This document shows, piece by piece, positions 27,362-36,988 of a DNA stretch of 64,000 nucleotides. Location of the stretch: positions 124,001 through 188,000 of the forward strand of contig JACKJB010000002.1 in NCBI GenBank assembly GCA_020638155.1. The letters run 5' to 3'. Origin of the DNA: Rhodospirillales bacterium (lineage in GTDB: Bacteria; Pseudomonadota; Alphaproteobacteria; Micavibrionales; Micavibrionaceae). The position numbers were made by a program, and so were the translations under genes. How positions within the stretch are numbered: position 1 is the first letter of the stretch; each line of letters begins with the position of its first letter. The notes under the pieces were generated by a model, which worked only from the letters and a program-made list of their open reading frames with translations, did not search any database and had not been told where the DNA came from.

Positions 27362-28366
27362 ATGACCCAGAGTGCTTTGGCGTATACGCCTGAAGTTGAG
27401 CAGGAAACGGCACCGATCCGTGAGAAAATGGGGCCGGTGCTGGATGAACGGCGCTGGGAACGTTCTGCGCCTTATATCGCGGCGATCAATAAGCTCAAAA
27501 AAGAGAAGAACGCGGTGATCCTGGCGCATAATTACCAGGTGCCGGAAATCTTTTTCGGCGTGGCCGATATTACCGGGGATTCGTTGAAACTGGCGCAGGA
27601 AGCGGCGAAATCCGATGCCGATATTATCCTGCAGGCCGGGGTGTATTTTATGGCTGAGACCTCGAAAATCCTGAACCCGGACAAAACGGTGCTGATTCCC
27701 TCGCTGGAGGCGGGCTGTTCGCTGGCATCGTCGATCACGGCGGCGGATGTCCGTTTGCTGCGCGAGAAATATCCCGGCGTCCCGGTTGTCTCGTACGTCA
27801 ATACCACCGCCGAAGTGAAGGCGGAGACAGATGTATGCTGTACGTCCAGTAACGCGGTGCAGATCGTCAATGCGCTGGGGGTGGATAAGGTGATTTTCCT
27901 GCCTGATGAGTACCTGGCAAAATATGTCGCCTCCAAAACCGATGTGCAGATTATTTCGTGGAAAGGGCACTGCGAAGTGCATGAGCGTTTCTCGGCAGAA
28001 TATATCCGTGAGCTGCGCGCCGAGCATCCGGGCCTGACCGTGCTGGGCCACCCGGAATGTGACGAGGATGTGCTGGCCGAGTGCGATTATGTCGGCTCGA
28101 CCGCGCAGATGGCCGATTATGTCGAACAAAAGCAGCCGCCGCGCCTCGTGCTGATTACCGAATGTTCGATGAGCGATAATGTTTATGCGGCGAACCCGAA
28201 TCTTGAATTTATCCGCCCGTGCCAGCTCTGCCCGCACATGAAGACGATGAGTTTGCAAAATATTTTAGAGAGCCTGCAAAACATGACCCATGAAGTGTTG
28301 ATCGATCCTGCGGTCAGTAAAGCGGCGCTTGGTTCGATCGAGCGGATGCTGGAGCTGAGCAAGTGA
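27362..28366 (+). CDS. nadA: Quinolinate synthase
   Basis: NadA condenses iminoaspartate with dihydroxyacetone phosphate to quinolinate in de novo NAD synthesis. The 334-residue protein has the three cysteines expected for its [4Fe-4S] cluster in the TDVCCTSSNA, LGHPECDEDV and CQLCPHMKTM segments. It also shows VILAHNYQVPEI and LITECSMSDNV, which are active-site motifs. AAAGGAG precedes the ATG. The stop overlaps the nadX start by four bases (GTGA), so the two are translationally coupled. Confidence 0.97.
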   Translation: MTQSALAYTPEVEQETAPIREKMGPVLDERRWERSAPYIAAINKLKKEKNAVILAHNYQVPEIFFGVADITGDSLKLAQEAAKSDADIILQAGVYFMAETSKILNPDKTVLIPSLEAGCSLASSITAADVRLLREKYPGVPVVSYVNTTAEVKAETDVCCTSSNAVQIVNALGVDKVIFLPDEYLAKYVASKTDVQIISWKGHCEVHERFSAEYIRELRAEHPGLTVLGHPECDEDVLAECDYVGSTAQMADYVEQKQPPRLVLITECSMSDNVYAANPNLEFIRPCQLCPHMKTMSLQNILESLQNMTHEVLIDPAVSKAALGSIERMLELSK

Positions 28367-29169
28367 GCATCAAGGTCGGGGTCGCAGGGGTCGGCGCGAT
28401 CGGCGCAGCGGTATGCCGGGCGCTGATTGACGGGATTGACGGGTTTAGTCTGTGTGCCGGGGCCGATCTGGCACCGGATAAGGCGCGCGCGCTTATTCAC
28501 CGCCCGGATTTCGATCTGCCGTTCGTGAAGCTGGAAGAGGTTGCCGATCATGCCGACTGGATTATCGAGGCGTTGCCTGCCGCCGCCGTGCCGGATCTGA
28601 CCCGGACCGCGATGGCAAAGGGCAGGACGCTGGTGCTGATTTCCAGCGCGGCGCTTCTGATTCATCCTGATCTGAAAGATCTTGCCGGGCAGAAGGACGG
28701 GCGGATATTGGTGCCGTCCGGCGCGCTTGCCGGGATGGACGGGATCAATGCGCTGGCCGAGCAGGGTATTCTCCGCGCAAAACTGGTGACCACCAAAAAA
28801 CCGCAGGCCTATAGCGGCGCGCCTTATATCGTGCAGGAACAGATCGATCTTGATGCGATTGGTAGCGCCAGGACGATTTTCAGCGGCCATGCCCGCGATG
28901 CGGCGGCGGCGTTCCCGGCGAATGTGAATGTGGCGGCAACATTAACGCTGGCTTCCCGGCTGTCCCCGGAAGACGTACAGGTCGAGGTGCGGGCCGATCC
29001 CGCGTTAACGGCGAATTGTCATGAGGTGACGGTGGAAGGGCGGTACAGTACGCTGCATTTCAAACTTGAAAACCTGCCCGATCCGGCCAACCCGAAAAGC
29101 AGTACGCTTGCGGCACTGAGCATGATCGCGGCGCTGCGCCGTCACTCAGCCGGGTTTTGGGTCGGCTAG
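28363..29169 (+). CDS. nadX: L-aspartate dehydrogenase
   Basis: NadX oxidises aspartate to iminoaspartate with NAD(P)+, replacing the oxidase NadB and supplying NadA. The 268 residues start with a Rossmann motif VGVAGVGAIGAAVCRAL. The C-terminal segment NVNVAATLTLASR and the catalytic His region near LTANCHEVTVEGRYSTLHF are typical. The start is a GTG inside the nadA stop (28363-28366). No nadB or nadC is in the window. The 3' end overlaps the convergent hypothetical gene by 24 bases. Confidence 0.93.
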   Translation: MSIKVGVAGVGAIGAAVCRALIDGIDGFSLCAGADLAPDKARALIHRPDFDLPFVKLEEVADHADWIIEALPAAAVPDLTRTAMAKGRTLVLISSAALLIHPDLKDLAGQKDGRILVPSGALAGMDGINALAEQGILRAKLVTTKKPQAYSGAPYIVQEQIDLDAIGSARTIFSGHARDAAAAFPANVNVAATLTLASRLSPEDVQVEVRADPALTANCHEVTVEGRYSTLHFKLENLPDPANPKSSTLAALSMIAALRRHSAGFWVG

Positions 29170-30936
29170 CGGCGTCTGATTGGTAGAGGCCGGTGCGCCC
29201 ATCTTGCTGGCGATCCACTGCGTCACCGGGATTGAGTTTTTCTCTTTCGGCTCGATATTCTCATTGGCGACTTCACAGTTAAACAGCGTTGTGATCGGCA
29301 AGCCAAAAGCCTTGATGTCTTGTGCGTTCTTTTCGAGCTGGTATGACAGATCGCCCAGAAACTCTTCGCAGCTCATCGGGGTATAGCGGAAATCCTTACC
29401 CTTACGGTGCGTGATTTTATGCACTGCGCCTTCTGCCGGCAGGTCTGTCAAATTCGGGCTGAGGTGCTTATAGGCTTCTTTTTCACCGAAAACATCGAAA
29501 GCCTTGTTATATGTGATGTAATGGCGGGCGGCGCGCTCTTTCTTATCGATATGAACCAATGAGATCAGGCCGTTCGGATAGGTGGCCACCAGGACACCGT
29601 CATTTTCATTATCGTTACTGCTGTCGAATTCAGCGCCAAAGTAACGGAAGGCGGCCGAAGTCAGGCGCTCGTAATCGCGCCAGTCATTAGTCGGCGGGGA
29701 CGGATCGATATCGTCCTCGGCAATATCCGCTTCGTCCATATTCAGCAGGCGCAGATATTTTGACTGCTCCGGGTCCAGCTTTTTACGGTAGCGCTTATGG
29801 TTGGCTTCGGTGTCCAGCACATAGTCGTTAATGTAATTTTTTTCAAAATAAGGCCGCAGGGATTCAACTTTTTGCTCATCCGATGCTTTTAACATTGCAT
29901 TTTGCACCGTGGCAATTGCGGTTTCCGTTGATTTGCCAAAGAAGGCCCAGCCGAATCCGACACCAAGCCCCGTCAGTGCACCGACAAAGGGCTGGCCTGA
30001 TGCAACAGTGCTGAGCAAACCAACGCCGACACTGACGCCAATGGCGCGGATCCAGTCGCGGGTGATCTTCTGGTCATTGATTTTGAGTGCGAAGCGGGTG
30101 GCTCTTAGCCGCATTCTTTCCGTGAAAGAGAGCGCATTTTTCTTTTCTTCCATCAGCGGTTTGCCCTGGAATAACAGGCGCGATTCCACTTTCCACAGCT
30201 CGCGGGCAAAGTGCAGTGCGTCTTCCAGCTGGTCAAATTCTTTGACGTTACCTTCCTTGTCGCGGATCATCCGCATCGGGTTGAACAGTTTGCTGTGGTC
30301 GGCATCGGTTGAAACCTTGGCAAAGCTCGCCGTTTCATCCCAGTCTTTGCGCAGGTTTTTATAAACGCGGATACGCCATTTATCATCATCGGTCTGGACG
30401 ATGCCGAAAGCGACGAGGCCGTTGGCCAGCTTTACTTTGCGGCGCGGCGGCAGGTCGGGGTTTTCTGCAGGGATCGTTAATTCCTGTGCGTGCAGGTTCA
30501 AATCTTTCTGGAAGATATGTTCCAGGTAGCGCATATCGTGCTGCATGTCGTCGCGGAAAATTGCGCCTCTGACATCTTCGCGGGCGCTGACGCCGTACAC
30601 GTCGGTGGCATCTTCACCCAGGATGATCGTGCCGTCCTGTTCAACTCCGGTGAGCTGGTCCCGTTCGTAGGAGTGCAGCAGTATGCGTTTGCCGCTGCGG
30701 GTATCCTCGGCCAGGCGGTAATAACCGCGCGGTGTCCTGATTAGGCCGTCAATGGGTGCGGCCACATTTGTAAACTCATCTCTCAGGGAAATATATTTGG
30801 GGGCATATTCGGCACCGGCGCTATAGATCAAACGCCATGTACGGTCCCGTAACTCGTTGCCCTGTTCATCTTTTGGCAGGGTTACTTGCGGGTCCTGCTG
30901 CTCTGCGGGTGCAGTCTGCTCTTTGTTTGTCGTCAT
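29146..30936 (-). CDS. Hypothetical protein (596 aa) with a central Gly-rich hydrophobic segment
   Basis: I do not recognise this protein. The first ~280 residues are soluble and mixed alpha/beta. A central hydrophobic stretch (about 300-340, including GLLSTVASGQPFVGALTGLG) has a glycine-zipper look and may form a membrane hairpin. The remainder is soluble and acidic. No signal peptide is present. The divergent gap to bdhA holds the likely promoter. It could be a membrane-inserting protein, but this is a guess. Confidence 0.6.
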   Translation of the reverse strand: MTTNKEQTAPAEQQDPQVTLPKDEQGNELRDRTWRLIYSAGAEYAPKYISLRDEFTNVAAPIDGLIRTPRGYYRLAEDTRSGKRILLHSYERDQLTGVEQDGTIILGEDATDVYGVSAREDVRGAIFRDDMQHDMRYLEHIFQKDLNLHAQELTIPAENPDLPPRRKVKLANGLVAFGIVQTDDDKWRIRVYKNLRKDWDETASFAKVSTDADHSKLFNPMRMIRDKEGNVKEFDQLEDALHFARELWKVESRLLFQGKPLMEEKKNALSFTERMRLRATRFALKINDQKITRDWIRAIGVSVGVGLLSTVASGQPFVGALTGLGVGFGWAFFGKSTETAIATVQNAMLKASDEQKVESLRPYFEKNYINDYVLDTEANHKRYRKKLDPEQSKYLRLLNMDEADIAEDDIDPSPPTNDWRDYERLTSAAFRYFGAEFDSSNDNENDGVLVATYPNGLISLVHIDKKERAARHYITYNKAFDVFGEKEAYKHLSPNLTDLPAEGAVHKITHRKGKDFRYTPMSCEEFLGDLSYQLEKNAQDIKAFGLPITTLFNCEVANENIEPKEKNSIPVTQWIASKMGAPASTNQTPLADPKPG

Positions 30937-31107
30937 TTTTTCATCCTCACTTCTAACGGCAGCGGCGGTTAACGCGGCTAAGGCCAGAAGGGTGGATCAC
31001 CATTAAAATTACATAACGTTCCATGTAATGCAAGTCTTTAATACGGGGTATTTCACAGAAAAGCAAATTTCAGGTATGATTTCGGGCGATAGGAAAGGGG
31101 CAAGGCT

Positions 31108-31893
31108 ATGACGTTAAAAGGAAAATCAGCAATTGTTACAGGATCAACCAGTGGGATCGGCAAGGGGATGGCCGAAGCGCTGGCGCAGGCCGGATGCAAT
31201 GTCACGATAAACGGGTTCGGCGATACGGATGAGATTGAAGCGATTCGTGCCGGGTTGGAAGGCGATTACGGGGTTAAGGCGCTGTATCACAATGCCGACA
31301 TGCAAAAGCCCGGTGAGATCGAAGGGCTGGTGGCGCATACGGCGGATCAGTTCGGCGGGGTCGATATTATCGTCAATAATGCCGGGATCCAGTATGTCTG
31401 CCCGGTCGATGAATACCCGGTCGAAAAATGGGATGCGATTATCGCGATTAATTTATCAAGCGCGTTTCATATGATCCGCTGCGCCACGCCGCATATGAAA
31501 CAGGCCGGGTGGGGACGGATTATCAACCTGGCTTCGGCCCATGCTTTAGTCGCTTCGCCTTATAAAAGCGCGTATTGCGCGGCAAAGCACGGGATGGCGG
31601 GCCTGACCAAGGTTGTCGCGCTGGAACTGGCGCAGCAGAATATCACCTGTAATGCGATTTGCCCCGGCTATGTGAAAACGCCGCTGGTGGAAAACCAGAT
31701 TGCCGATACCGCCAAAGCGCGGGGAATCAGCGAAGAGGAAGTCGTGCGCGATGTCATGCTGGCGGCGCAGCCGACCAAGAAATTCGGTACGATTGCAGAT
31801 CTGGGGGCGTTGGCGGTGTTCCTGTGTAGCGATGCGGCGGCCAATATTACCGGCACGATGCTTCCCGTTGACGGCGGCTGGACGGCGCAGTAA
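31108..31893 (+). CDS. bdhA: 3-hydroxybutyrate dehydrogenase
   Basis: BdhA is a short-chain dehydrogenase that interconverts D-3-hydroxybutyrate and acetoacetate with NAD+. The 261 residues show the TGSTSGIGKGMAEAL cofactor loop, NNAGIQYV, and the catalytic Ser-Tyr-Lys triad in NLASAHALVASPYKSAYCAAKHG. The GYVKTPLVENQI segment and the C-terminal LPVDGGWTAQ are characteristic of this subfamily. Acetoacetate from the fumarylacetoacetase pathway at 7.9 kb is a natural metabolic link. Confidence 0.94.
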   Translation: MTLKGKSAIVTGSTSGIGKGMAEALAQAGCNVTINGFGDTDEIEAIRAGLEGDYGVKALYHNADMQKPGEIEGLVAHTADQFGGVDIIVNNAGIQYVCPVDEYPVEKWDAIIAINLSSAFHMIRCATPHMKQAGWGRIINLASAHALVASPYKSAYCAAKHGMAGLTKVVALELAQQNITCNAICPGYVKTPLVENQIADTAKARGISEEEVVRDVMLAAQPTKKFGTIADLGALAVFLCSDAAANITGTMLPVDGGWTAQ

Positions 31894-31899
31894 TAGCGG

Positions 31900-32397
31900 T
31901 TACGAAAAGCCCGGAGGTTTTGGCGGCGGCGGTGTAATTGCCGGTTGCTGTGGTTTTGGCCAGAGTTGCTGTCCGTCTTTGCCGAAGGCTTTTTCATCCG
32001 GTTTTAATTCGATGAAGTCGCCGGGGTGGCTTGTGACATCAATAATATAGGCTCGATCCGGGCTTGCTTTTTTATGCGCTTCTATGAAGTCTATGAGGAT
32101 TTTCCGCATAATGTCATCCCGCTCTTTTTGCAGCGTGTTTTCATCATATGCGATGCGGTCTTGCGGGCTGTATATTTTATCGATCCCGACGAAGCGGCGG
32201 GGGGAGAGGTTTCTGGGCTTGCCCCTCAGCTCTTCGCCATCGACAACGGCAATGCTGACTTCGTGTGTCGTAAAAGCAATGGCCCCGCTGTTAATACATT
32301 TGCCGACCGCGTCCTGTTCGTCGGTTATTTCAACGGCTTCCTGTGTTCGCCAGCTTCTGCCGTATGGTGTCATGAATAATTTTGTTTGTGTGCTCAT
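31900..32397 (-). CDS. Hypothetical protein (165 aa), Pro-rich C-terminus
   Basis: The N-terminal ~125 residues are soluble alpha/beta. The C-terminus is a proline-rich tail (ITPPPPKPPGFS) that could mediate protein contacts. No signal peptide is seen. It converges with bdhA (six bases apart) and diverges from the next hypothetical gene. No family was recognised. Confidence 0.55.
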   Translation of the reverse strand: MSTQTKLFMTPYGRSWRTQEAVEITDEQDAVGKCINSGAIAFTTHEVSIAVVDGEELRGKPRNLSPRRFVGIDKIYSPQDRIAYDENTLQKERDDIMRKILIDFIEAHKKASPDRAYIIDVTSHPGDFIELKPDEKAFGKDGQQLWPKPQQPAITPPPPKPPGFS

Positions 32398-32524
32398 TTC
32401 GTATCTCCCTTGTTGTCTTTGCTATAGCCTTCATCGGTTTGTTTTTCAATAGCGCGCGAAATTTGACGTTATGTAAATGTTGTGATAGGGTGCGGTCTGG
32501 ATTGGTTTATATAAAGGTAAAACT

Positions 32525-32881
32525 ATGGCTTATGCAGACCCGAAAGAGGTGGAACAAAGACTAACGACCCCGGAAGCCAAAGCGGCGTTTAATGCGCTTA
32601 ACGACCTAGGGTGCAAATGGGTGATGCGCGAGCGCAACCGGGATGGCAAAGTTTATCTCAACCCATGCGTCGGTGTTAAGAGCGATTACGGGCAAGGGGT
32701 TTTATATGAAGTCCAGAACGGGTCTGCTCATAGTTATGATGATGCGGTGACGGATAATTTTAATCTGCTTGTTCACTGGGCCAGCCGCGCCCGCACGATT
32801 GTCATCGCCAACCCGCAGAGCGATCATAAAAGTAATTATCTGTATTTGTCAGACGATAAAAAATTCATTCCATTTAAATAA
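32525..32881 (+). CDS. Hypothetical protein (118 aa)
   Basis: A small soluble protein with no recognised domain. It starts with a helical segment (PKEVEQRLTTPEAKAAFNAL), followed by a beta-rich part with two Cys at about residues 29 and 48. Codon use resembles the surrounding core genes. It converges with mmsA (six bases). The 127-base divergent gap upstream contains its promoter region. Confidence 0.55.
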   Translation: MAYADPKEVEQRLTTPEAKAAFNALNDLGCKWVMRERNRDGKVYLNPCVGVKSDYGQGVLYEVQNGSAHSYDDAVTDNFNLLVHWASRARTIVIANPQSDHKSNYLYLSDDKKFIPFK

Positions 32882-32887
32882 CAACTA

Positions 32888-34375
32888 TTATTTCATCACC
32901 GGCATGACGAATTCGGCGCCTTCGCGGATGCCGGTCGGCCAGCGCGAGGTGATTGTTTTTAATCTGGTATAAAAATGGATGCCTTCGGGACCGTGCATGC
33001 CGTGGCTTCCGAAAGCGGAGTCTTTCCAGCCGCCGAAGCTGTGGAAGGCGACCGGGACCGGGATCGGGACGTTGACGCCGACCATGCCTACGTTAATCTT
33101 GCTGGTGAAGGTGCGGGCGGCATCGCCGTCGCGGGTAAAGATCGCCGTGCCGTTGGCGAACTGGTGCGCGTTAATCAGCTTTACGGCGTCATCGAATGTG
33201 TCCACGCGGACAACGCAGAGGACGGGGCCGAAAATTTCTTCGCGGTAAATCCGCATATCCGGTTTGACGTGATCGAACAGGCAGCCGCCCATGAAAAAGC
33301 CGTCACCGTCTTTATACGCCCTGCCATCGACGATCAGCGCCGCGCCTTCTTCGATCCCCAGATCGACATAGGATAAAACGCGGGCACGGTGTTCTGCGGT
33401 GACCAGCGGACCCATTTCCATGCCGTCCTTCATCCCGTCGCCTATTTTCAGCGCGTTCACTTTAGGAGTCAGTTTTTCGACCAGCGTATCGCCTGCCGCG
33501 CCGACGGCAACGGCGACCGAGATCGCCATGCAGCGCTCGCCCGCGCTGCCGTAGGCGGCACCCATCAGCGCATCGACGGCCTGGTCCATGTCGGCGTCCG
33601 GCATGACGAGCATATGATTTTTCGCCCCGCCGAGCGCCTGTATCCGCTTGCCGTTTTTCGCGCCGGTTTCGTAGATATACCGCGCAATCGGAGTGGACCC
33701 GACGAAGCTTATGGCAGCGATGCGCGGATCTTCGAGCAGCGTATCGACGGCAAGCTTATCGCCGTGCACGACATTCAGCACACCGTCCGGCAGGCCGGCC
33801 TGTTTGAAAAGCTCGGCGATGAAGACTGCGGCTGACGGATCTTTTTCCGATGGCTTCCATATAAATGTATTACCGCAGGCAATCGCGACTGGGAACATCC
33901 ACATGCCGACCATGGCCGGGAAGTTGAACGGGGTAATCCCGGCGCAGACACCGAGCGGCTGGCGGATGTCATGCGTGTCGATATTGGTGCCGACATTTTC
34001 GCTAAACCCGCCTTTGAGCAGATGCGGGATGCCGCAGGCGAATTCGACGACTTCGATACCGCGCGTGACTTCGCCGCGCGCATCGGACAGGACTTTGCCG
34101 TGCTCTGCGGTGATGATCGCGGCAAGTTTATCGGCGTTTTGCTCCAGCAGGTCTTTAAAGGCGAACAGCACCCGCGCGCGTTTGAGCGGCGGCGTGGCAG
34201 CCCAGCCGGGGAAGGCCTGCGCTGCGGCGGCGATGGCGGTTTCGACATCTTCTTTGGCGGCCAGGGGAACCTTTGCCGTGATTTTTCCTGTAGCCGGGTT
34301 GTATACATCGCCGGTCTTATCGCCTGTGCCGGATACGGGGTTGCCGTTGATGAAATGCGGAATGCTGGCGGTCAT
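32888..34375 (-). CDS. mmsA: Methylmalonate-semialdehyde dehydrogenase (CoA-acylating)
   Basis: MmsA oxidises methylmalonate semialdehyde or malonate semialdehyde to propionyl- or acetyl-CoA with NAD+ in valine and pyrimidine catabolism. The 495-residue aldehyde dehydrogenase carries the nucleophilic Cys in GSAGERCMAISVAV, the Asn in the FNFPAMVGMWMFP region, and the ALGGAKNHMLVMPDAD signature specific to MmsA. It starts three bases after the antiporter stop and may be co-transcribed with it. The nearby URC-type uracil pathway ends in a C3 compound, so a link is conceivable but not shown. Confidence 0.96.
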   Translation of the reverse strand: MTASIPHFINGNPVSGTGDKTGDVYNPATGKITAKVPLAAKEDVETAIAAAAQAFPGWAATPPLKRARVLFAFKDLLEQNADKLAAIITAEHGKVLSDARGEVTRGIEVVEFACGIPHLLKGGFSENVGTNIDTHDIRQPLGVCAGITPFNFPAMVGMWMFPVAIACGNTFIWKPSEKDPSAAVFIAELFKQAGLPDGVLNVVHGDKLAVDTLLEDPRIAAISFVGSTPIARYIYETGAKNGKRIQALGGAKNHMLVMPDADMDQAVDALMGAAYGSAGERCMAISVAVAVGAAGDTLVEKLTPKVNALKIGDGMKDGMEMGPLVTAEHRARVLSYVDLGIEEGAALIVDGRAYKDGDGFFMGGCLFDHVKPDMRIYREEIFGPVLCVVRVDTFDDAVKLINAHQFANGTAIFTRDGDAARTFTSKINVGMVGVNVPIPVPVAFHSFGGWKDSAFGSHGMHGPEGIHFYTRLKTITSRWPTGIREGAEFVMPVMK

Positions 34376-34378
34376 GGT

Positions 34379-35614
34379 TTATCCTTGTTTGTTATAGCGC
34401 GTGGCAAGCTTGCCGATGGTCAGGCCTTGCACGATGATCGAGAACATCACGATGCAATAAGTGACCAGTAGTAATATATCCCGCAGTTCGCCGGTCGGCA
34501 ATGACAGCACCAGTGCCACGGAAATTCCGCCGCGCAGCCCACCCCAGGTCAGGATATTGATCGCACCGGGGCTAAAGGTGCGAAAACGCCTTGCCACTGT
34601 AACCGGGCCAAGCACGGACAAGTAGCGAACCAGAAGTAAAGCCGGGATCATAAACAGGCCCGCCTGAAAGGCATGCACATCAAAAGGCAGCAGGAGCAAT
34701 TCAAGGCCGATCAGCATAAACAGCACGGCATTGAGGAATTCATCGACCAGTTCCCAGAAATTATCGAGGTTTTCCTTGGTATGATCGGACATGGCGAGCG
34801 CCCTGCCGATATTGCCGACGATCAGCCCGGCCACGACCATCGCGATGGGGCCGGAAGTATGCAGCACATGCGCAAGCTCGTACCCGCCCATGACGAGCGC
34901 GAGGGTCAGGAAAATTTCGACCTGGTAGTTATCGACACTGCGCAGCATCAAAAAGGCGATATAGCCTAGAATGCCACCAAGGACCGCGCCACCCAGCGCC
35001 TCTTCGGCAAACAGCAAGGCCACGTGCGAGGCTTCGGCATGTCCGGTATTGGCGATGCTGAGGATCGTCATAAAGACGACAACGGCAACCCCGTCATTGA
35101 GCAGGGATTCCCCGACCACTTTCGTTTCCAGCGTACTGCCGACCCCGGCGCGGCGCAGGATCGCCATGACCGCGATCGGATCGGTTGGCGAGATCAGCGC
35201 GCCGAACAGCAGGGCGTGTATGAACGGAATATCGATCCCGAATATCGGGAAGGCGTAATAGGCGATATAGCCGACGGCAAAAGTAGAGATCACCGTGCCG
35301 ATCAGGGCCATGAAGCCGACAATATATTTTTGCTGCTTAAGCGTATCCCATTTGACATGGAGTGCACCCGCAAACAGCAGGAAGCTGAGCATCCCGTGCA
35401 GCAGCGTTTCAGAAAAATCGATATGTTCCATCAGGGTGCGCGCTGTGGGCAGGATATCAACACCCATCGCCGGCAGCAGGATAATTACGGTAGAGGTTAT
35501 CAGCGCCATGACCATAATGCCGATCGTCGTCGGCAGCTTGATGTAGCGGTAATTGATGTAAGAGAAAATCGCGCAGCAGGTGACAAGGATGCTGGTGATG
35601 GTAATGATGCTCAT
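34379..35614 (-). CDS. CPA1-family Na+/H+ antiporter (NhaP-like)
   Basis: An inner membrane cation/proton antiporter. About twelve hydrophobic segments span the 411 residues. The signature GALISPTDPIAVMAILR and VGESLLNDGVAVVVF contain the conserved TDP and ND pairs of the CPA1 ion pathway. There is no long cytoplasmic tail, unlike larger NhaP proteins. Transcription runs into mmsA with a three-base gap. It is divergent from the URC1-like gene. Sodium or potassium specificity cannot be read from sequence. Confidence 0.9.
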   Translation of the reverse strand: MSIITITSILVTCCAIFSYINYRYIKLPTTIGIMVMALITSTVIILLPAMGVDILPTARTLMEHIDFSETLLHGMLSFLLFAGALHVKWDTLKQQKYIVGFMALIGTVISTFAVGYIAYYAFPIFGIDIPFIHALLFGALISPTDPIAVMAILRRAGVGSTLETKVVGESLLNDGVAVVVFMTILSIANTGHAEASHVALLFAEEALGGAVLGGILGYIAFLMLRSVDNYQVEIFLTLALVMGGYELAHVLHTSGPIAMVVAGLIVGNIGRALAMSDHTKENLDNFWELVDEFLNAVLFMLIGLELLLLPFDVHAFQAGLFMIPALLLVRYLSVLGPVTVARRFRTFSPGAINILTWGGLRGGISVALVLSLPTGELRDILLLVTYCIVMFSIIVQGLTIGKLATRYNKQG

Positions 35615-35725
35615 ATTTTTCCCGGTTTATGTTGCGGCGCATCAAGGATGGTGCGCCTTTCAATGGATATTTACTTATTTATACGTATAATATTGATGTT
35701 CTTCAATGAACTTGGGTTTTTTAAC

Positions 35726-36988
35726 ATGAAAAAGAATAAATCGGGCAGCTCGCATATCGTTCTCACAAGCCATCCGCCGAAGGATGGCAAGATCCCCAAA
35801 ATATCGTGGGGCGCGAAGGCGTTAAAAGAACGCGGGCCGCTGATCGCCAGTATGGCGGATCATGAGAATTCGAACGTGATCGGCGCGTATGCCGGGGCGT
35901 ATAGCGTTTACCGTGCCGTGGCGGTGGCGACCGGGGCGCTTGACCCGCTGCATGTGCCGGATCTGCACAATACCTCGCCTGCCGAGCCGATCGGGCCGCA
36001 CCCGCAATGGTTTGAAGAAGATAAGATCGTCAGCCTCGATCCGTGGGGGCATTTGATCGGCGATGAGTTTGACGAGTACCGCCAGCGCGGGCTTGATGTG
36101 CGTCCGACGATTGCCGTGACCAAGGCGCATATCAATATGCCGGAAATTCACGCCGCTGTGGCGGCGGGGCGTCTGAGCCCGGATGGAAAAATCCTTAAAG
36201 AGAATGGCGATGTGCGCGTGACCAAAGCGGCCATTGACCCGGTCTGGCATTTACCCGGCCTTGCAAGGCGGCTTGATGTGGACGAGCATGACCTTCGCCG
36301 CAGCCTGTTCGAGCATTCCGGCGGGATGTTCCCGGAACTGGTGACGCGGCCTGATCTGAAAATTTTCATGCCGCCGATTGGCGGGCATACGATTTATATG
36401 CTTGGCGATGTGGCAACGCTGCATGACCCTTCTGTGCCGCTGGGATGCCGGGTGCATGATGAATGTAACGGCTCGGACGTGTTCGGATCTGATATCTGTA
36501 CGTGCCGTCCGTATCTATGTCACGGGCTGGAGATCGCCATCGAAACCGCGCAGAAAGGTGGCAACGGGCTGATCGTTTATAACCGCAAGGAAGGAAGGGC
36601 GCTGGGGGAAGTGACCAAGTTCCTAGTTTATAATGCCCGCAAACGCCAGGAAGGCGGTGACAGTGCCGCCAAATATTTCGAGCGCACAGAATGTGTCGCG
36701 GGCGTACAGGATATGCGGTTCCAGGAATTGATGCCGGATGTGTTTAACTGGCTGGGGATTACGAAGATCGATCATTTCGCATCAATGTCGGATATGAAAT
36801 ATAACGCGCTGGTCAGTCACGGGATTGAAATCGTCAACCGCATTCCGATCCCGCCGGAGCTGATCCCGGAAGATGCTGCCGTTGAAATGGAAGCGAAGAA
36901 AGCCGCCGGCTATTTCGTTCCCGATGAAAAGCAGATTGCCGATGAAGAAGGATTAAAAAGCACGAAAGGGCGTGGCCTTGATGAATGA
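35726..36988 (+). CDS. URC1-like GTP cyclohydrolase II homologue (uracil catabolism)
   Basis: The 420-residue protein carries a GTP cyclohydrolase II core: CRVHDECNGSDVFGSDICTC (about 250-270) matches the zinc-Cys motif of RibA, and GLIVYNRKEGRALGEVTKFL matches its catalytic segment. The long N-terminal region is typical of the URC1 branch found in the fungal and bacterial reductive-independent uracil degradation pathway. Direct coupling to a uracil phosphoribosyltransferase gene (8-base overlap) supports this role over riboflavin synthesis. The open frame extends far upstream, antisense to the antiporter, but the ATG at 35726 is the credible start. A URC4 (DUF1688) gene is not in the window. 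Confidence 0.82.
   Translation: MKKNKSGSSHIVLTSHPPKDGKIPKISWGAKALKERGPLIASMADHENSNVIGAYAGAYSVYRAVAVATGALDPLHVPDLHNTSPAEPIGPHPQWFEEDKIVSLDPWGHLIGDEFDEYRQRGLDVRPTIAVTKAHINMPEIHAAVAAGRLSPDGKILKENGDVRVTKAAIDPVWHLPGLARRLDVDEHDLRRSLFEHSGGMFPELVTRPDLKIFMPPIGGHTIYMLGDVATLHDPSVPLGCRVHDECNGSDVFGSDICTCRPYLCHGLEIAIETAQKGGNGLIVYNRKEGRALGEVTKFLVYNARKRQEGGDSAAKYFERTECVAGVQDMRFQELMPDVFNWLGITKIDHFASMSDMKYNALVSHGIEIVNRIPIPPELIPEDAAVEMEAKKAAGYFVPDEKQIADEEGLKSTKGRGLDE

Noticed and set aside
27338..28258. 306-codon open frame opposite nadA
   Set aside because: The strand with nadA has all the cluster cysteines; the opposite frame is a shadow rich in Arg and His.
35024..35725. N-terminal extension of the URC1-like protein by 234 codons
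   Set aside because: It is antisense to the antiporter gene, its composition is unlike a protein domain, and a good ATG with family-like N-terminus follows at 35726.
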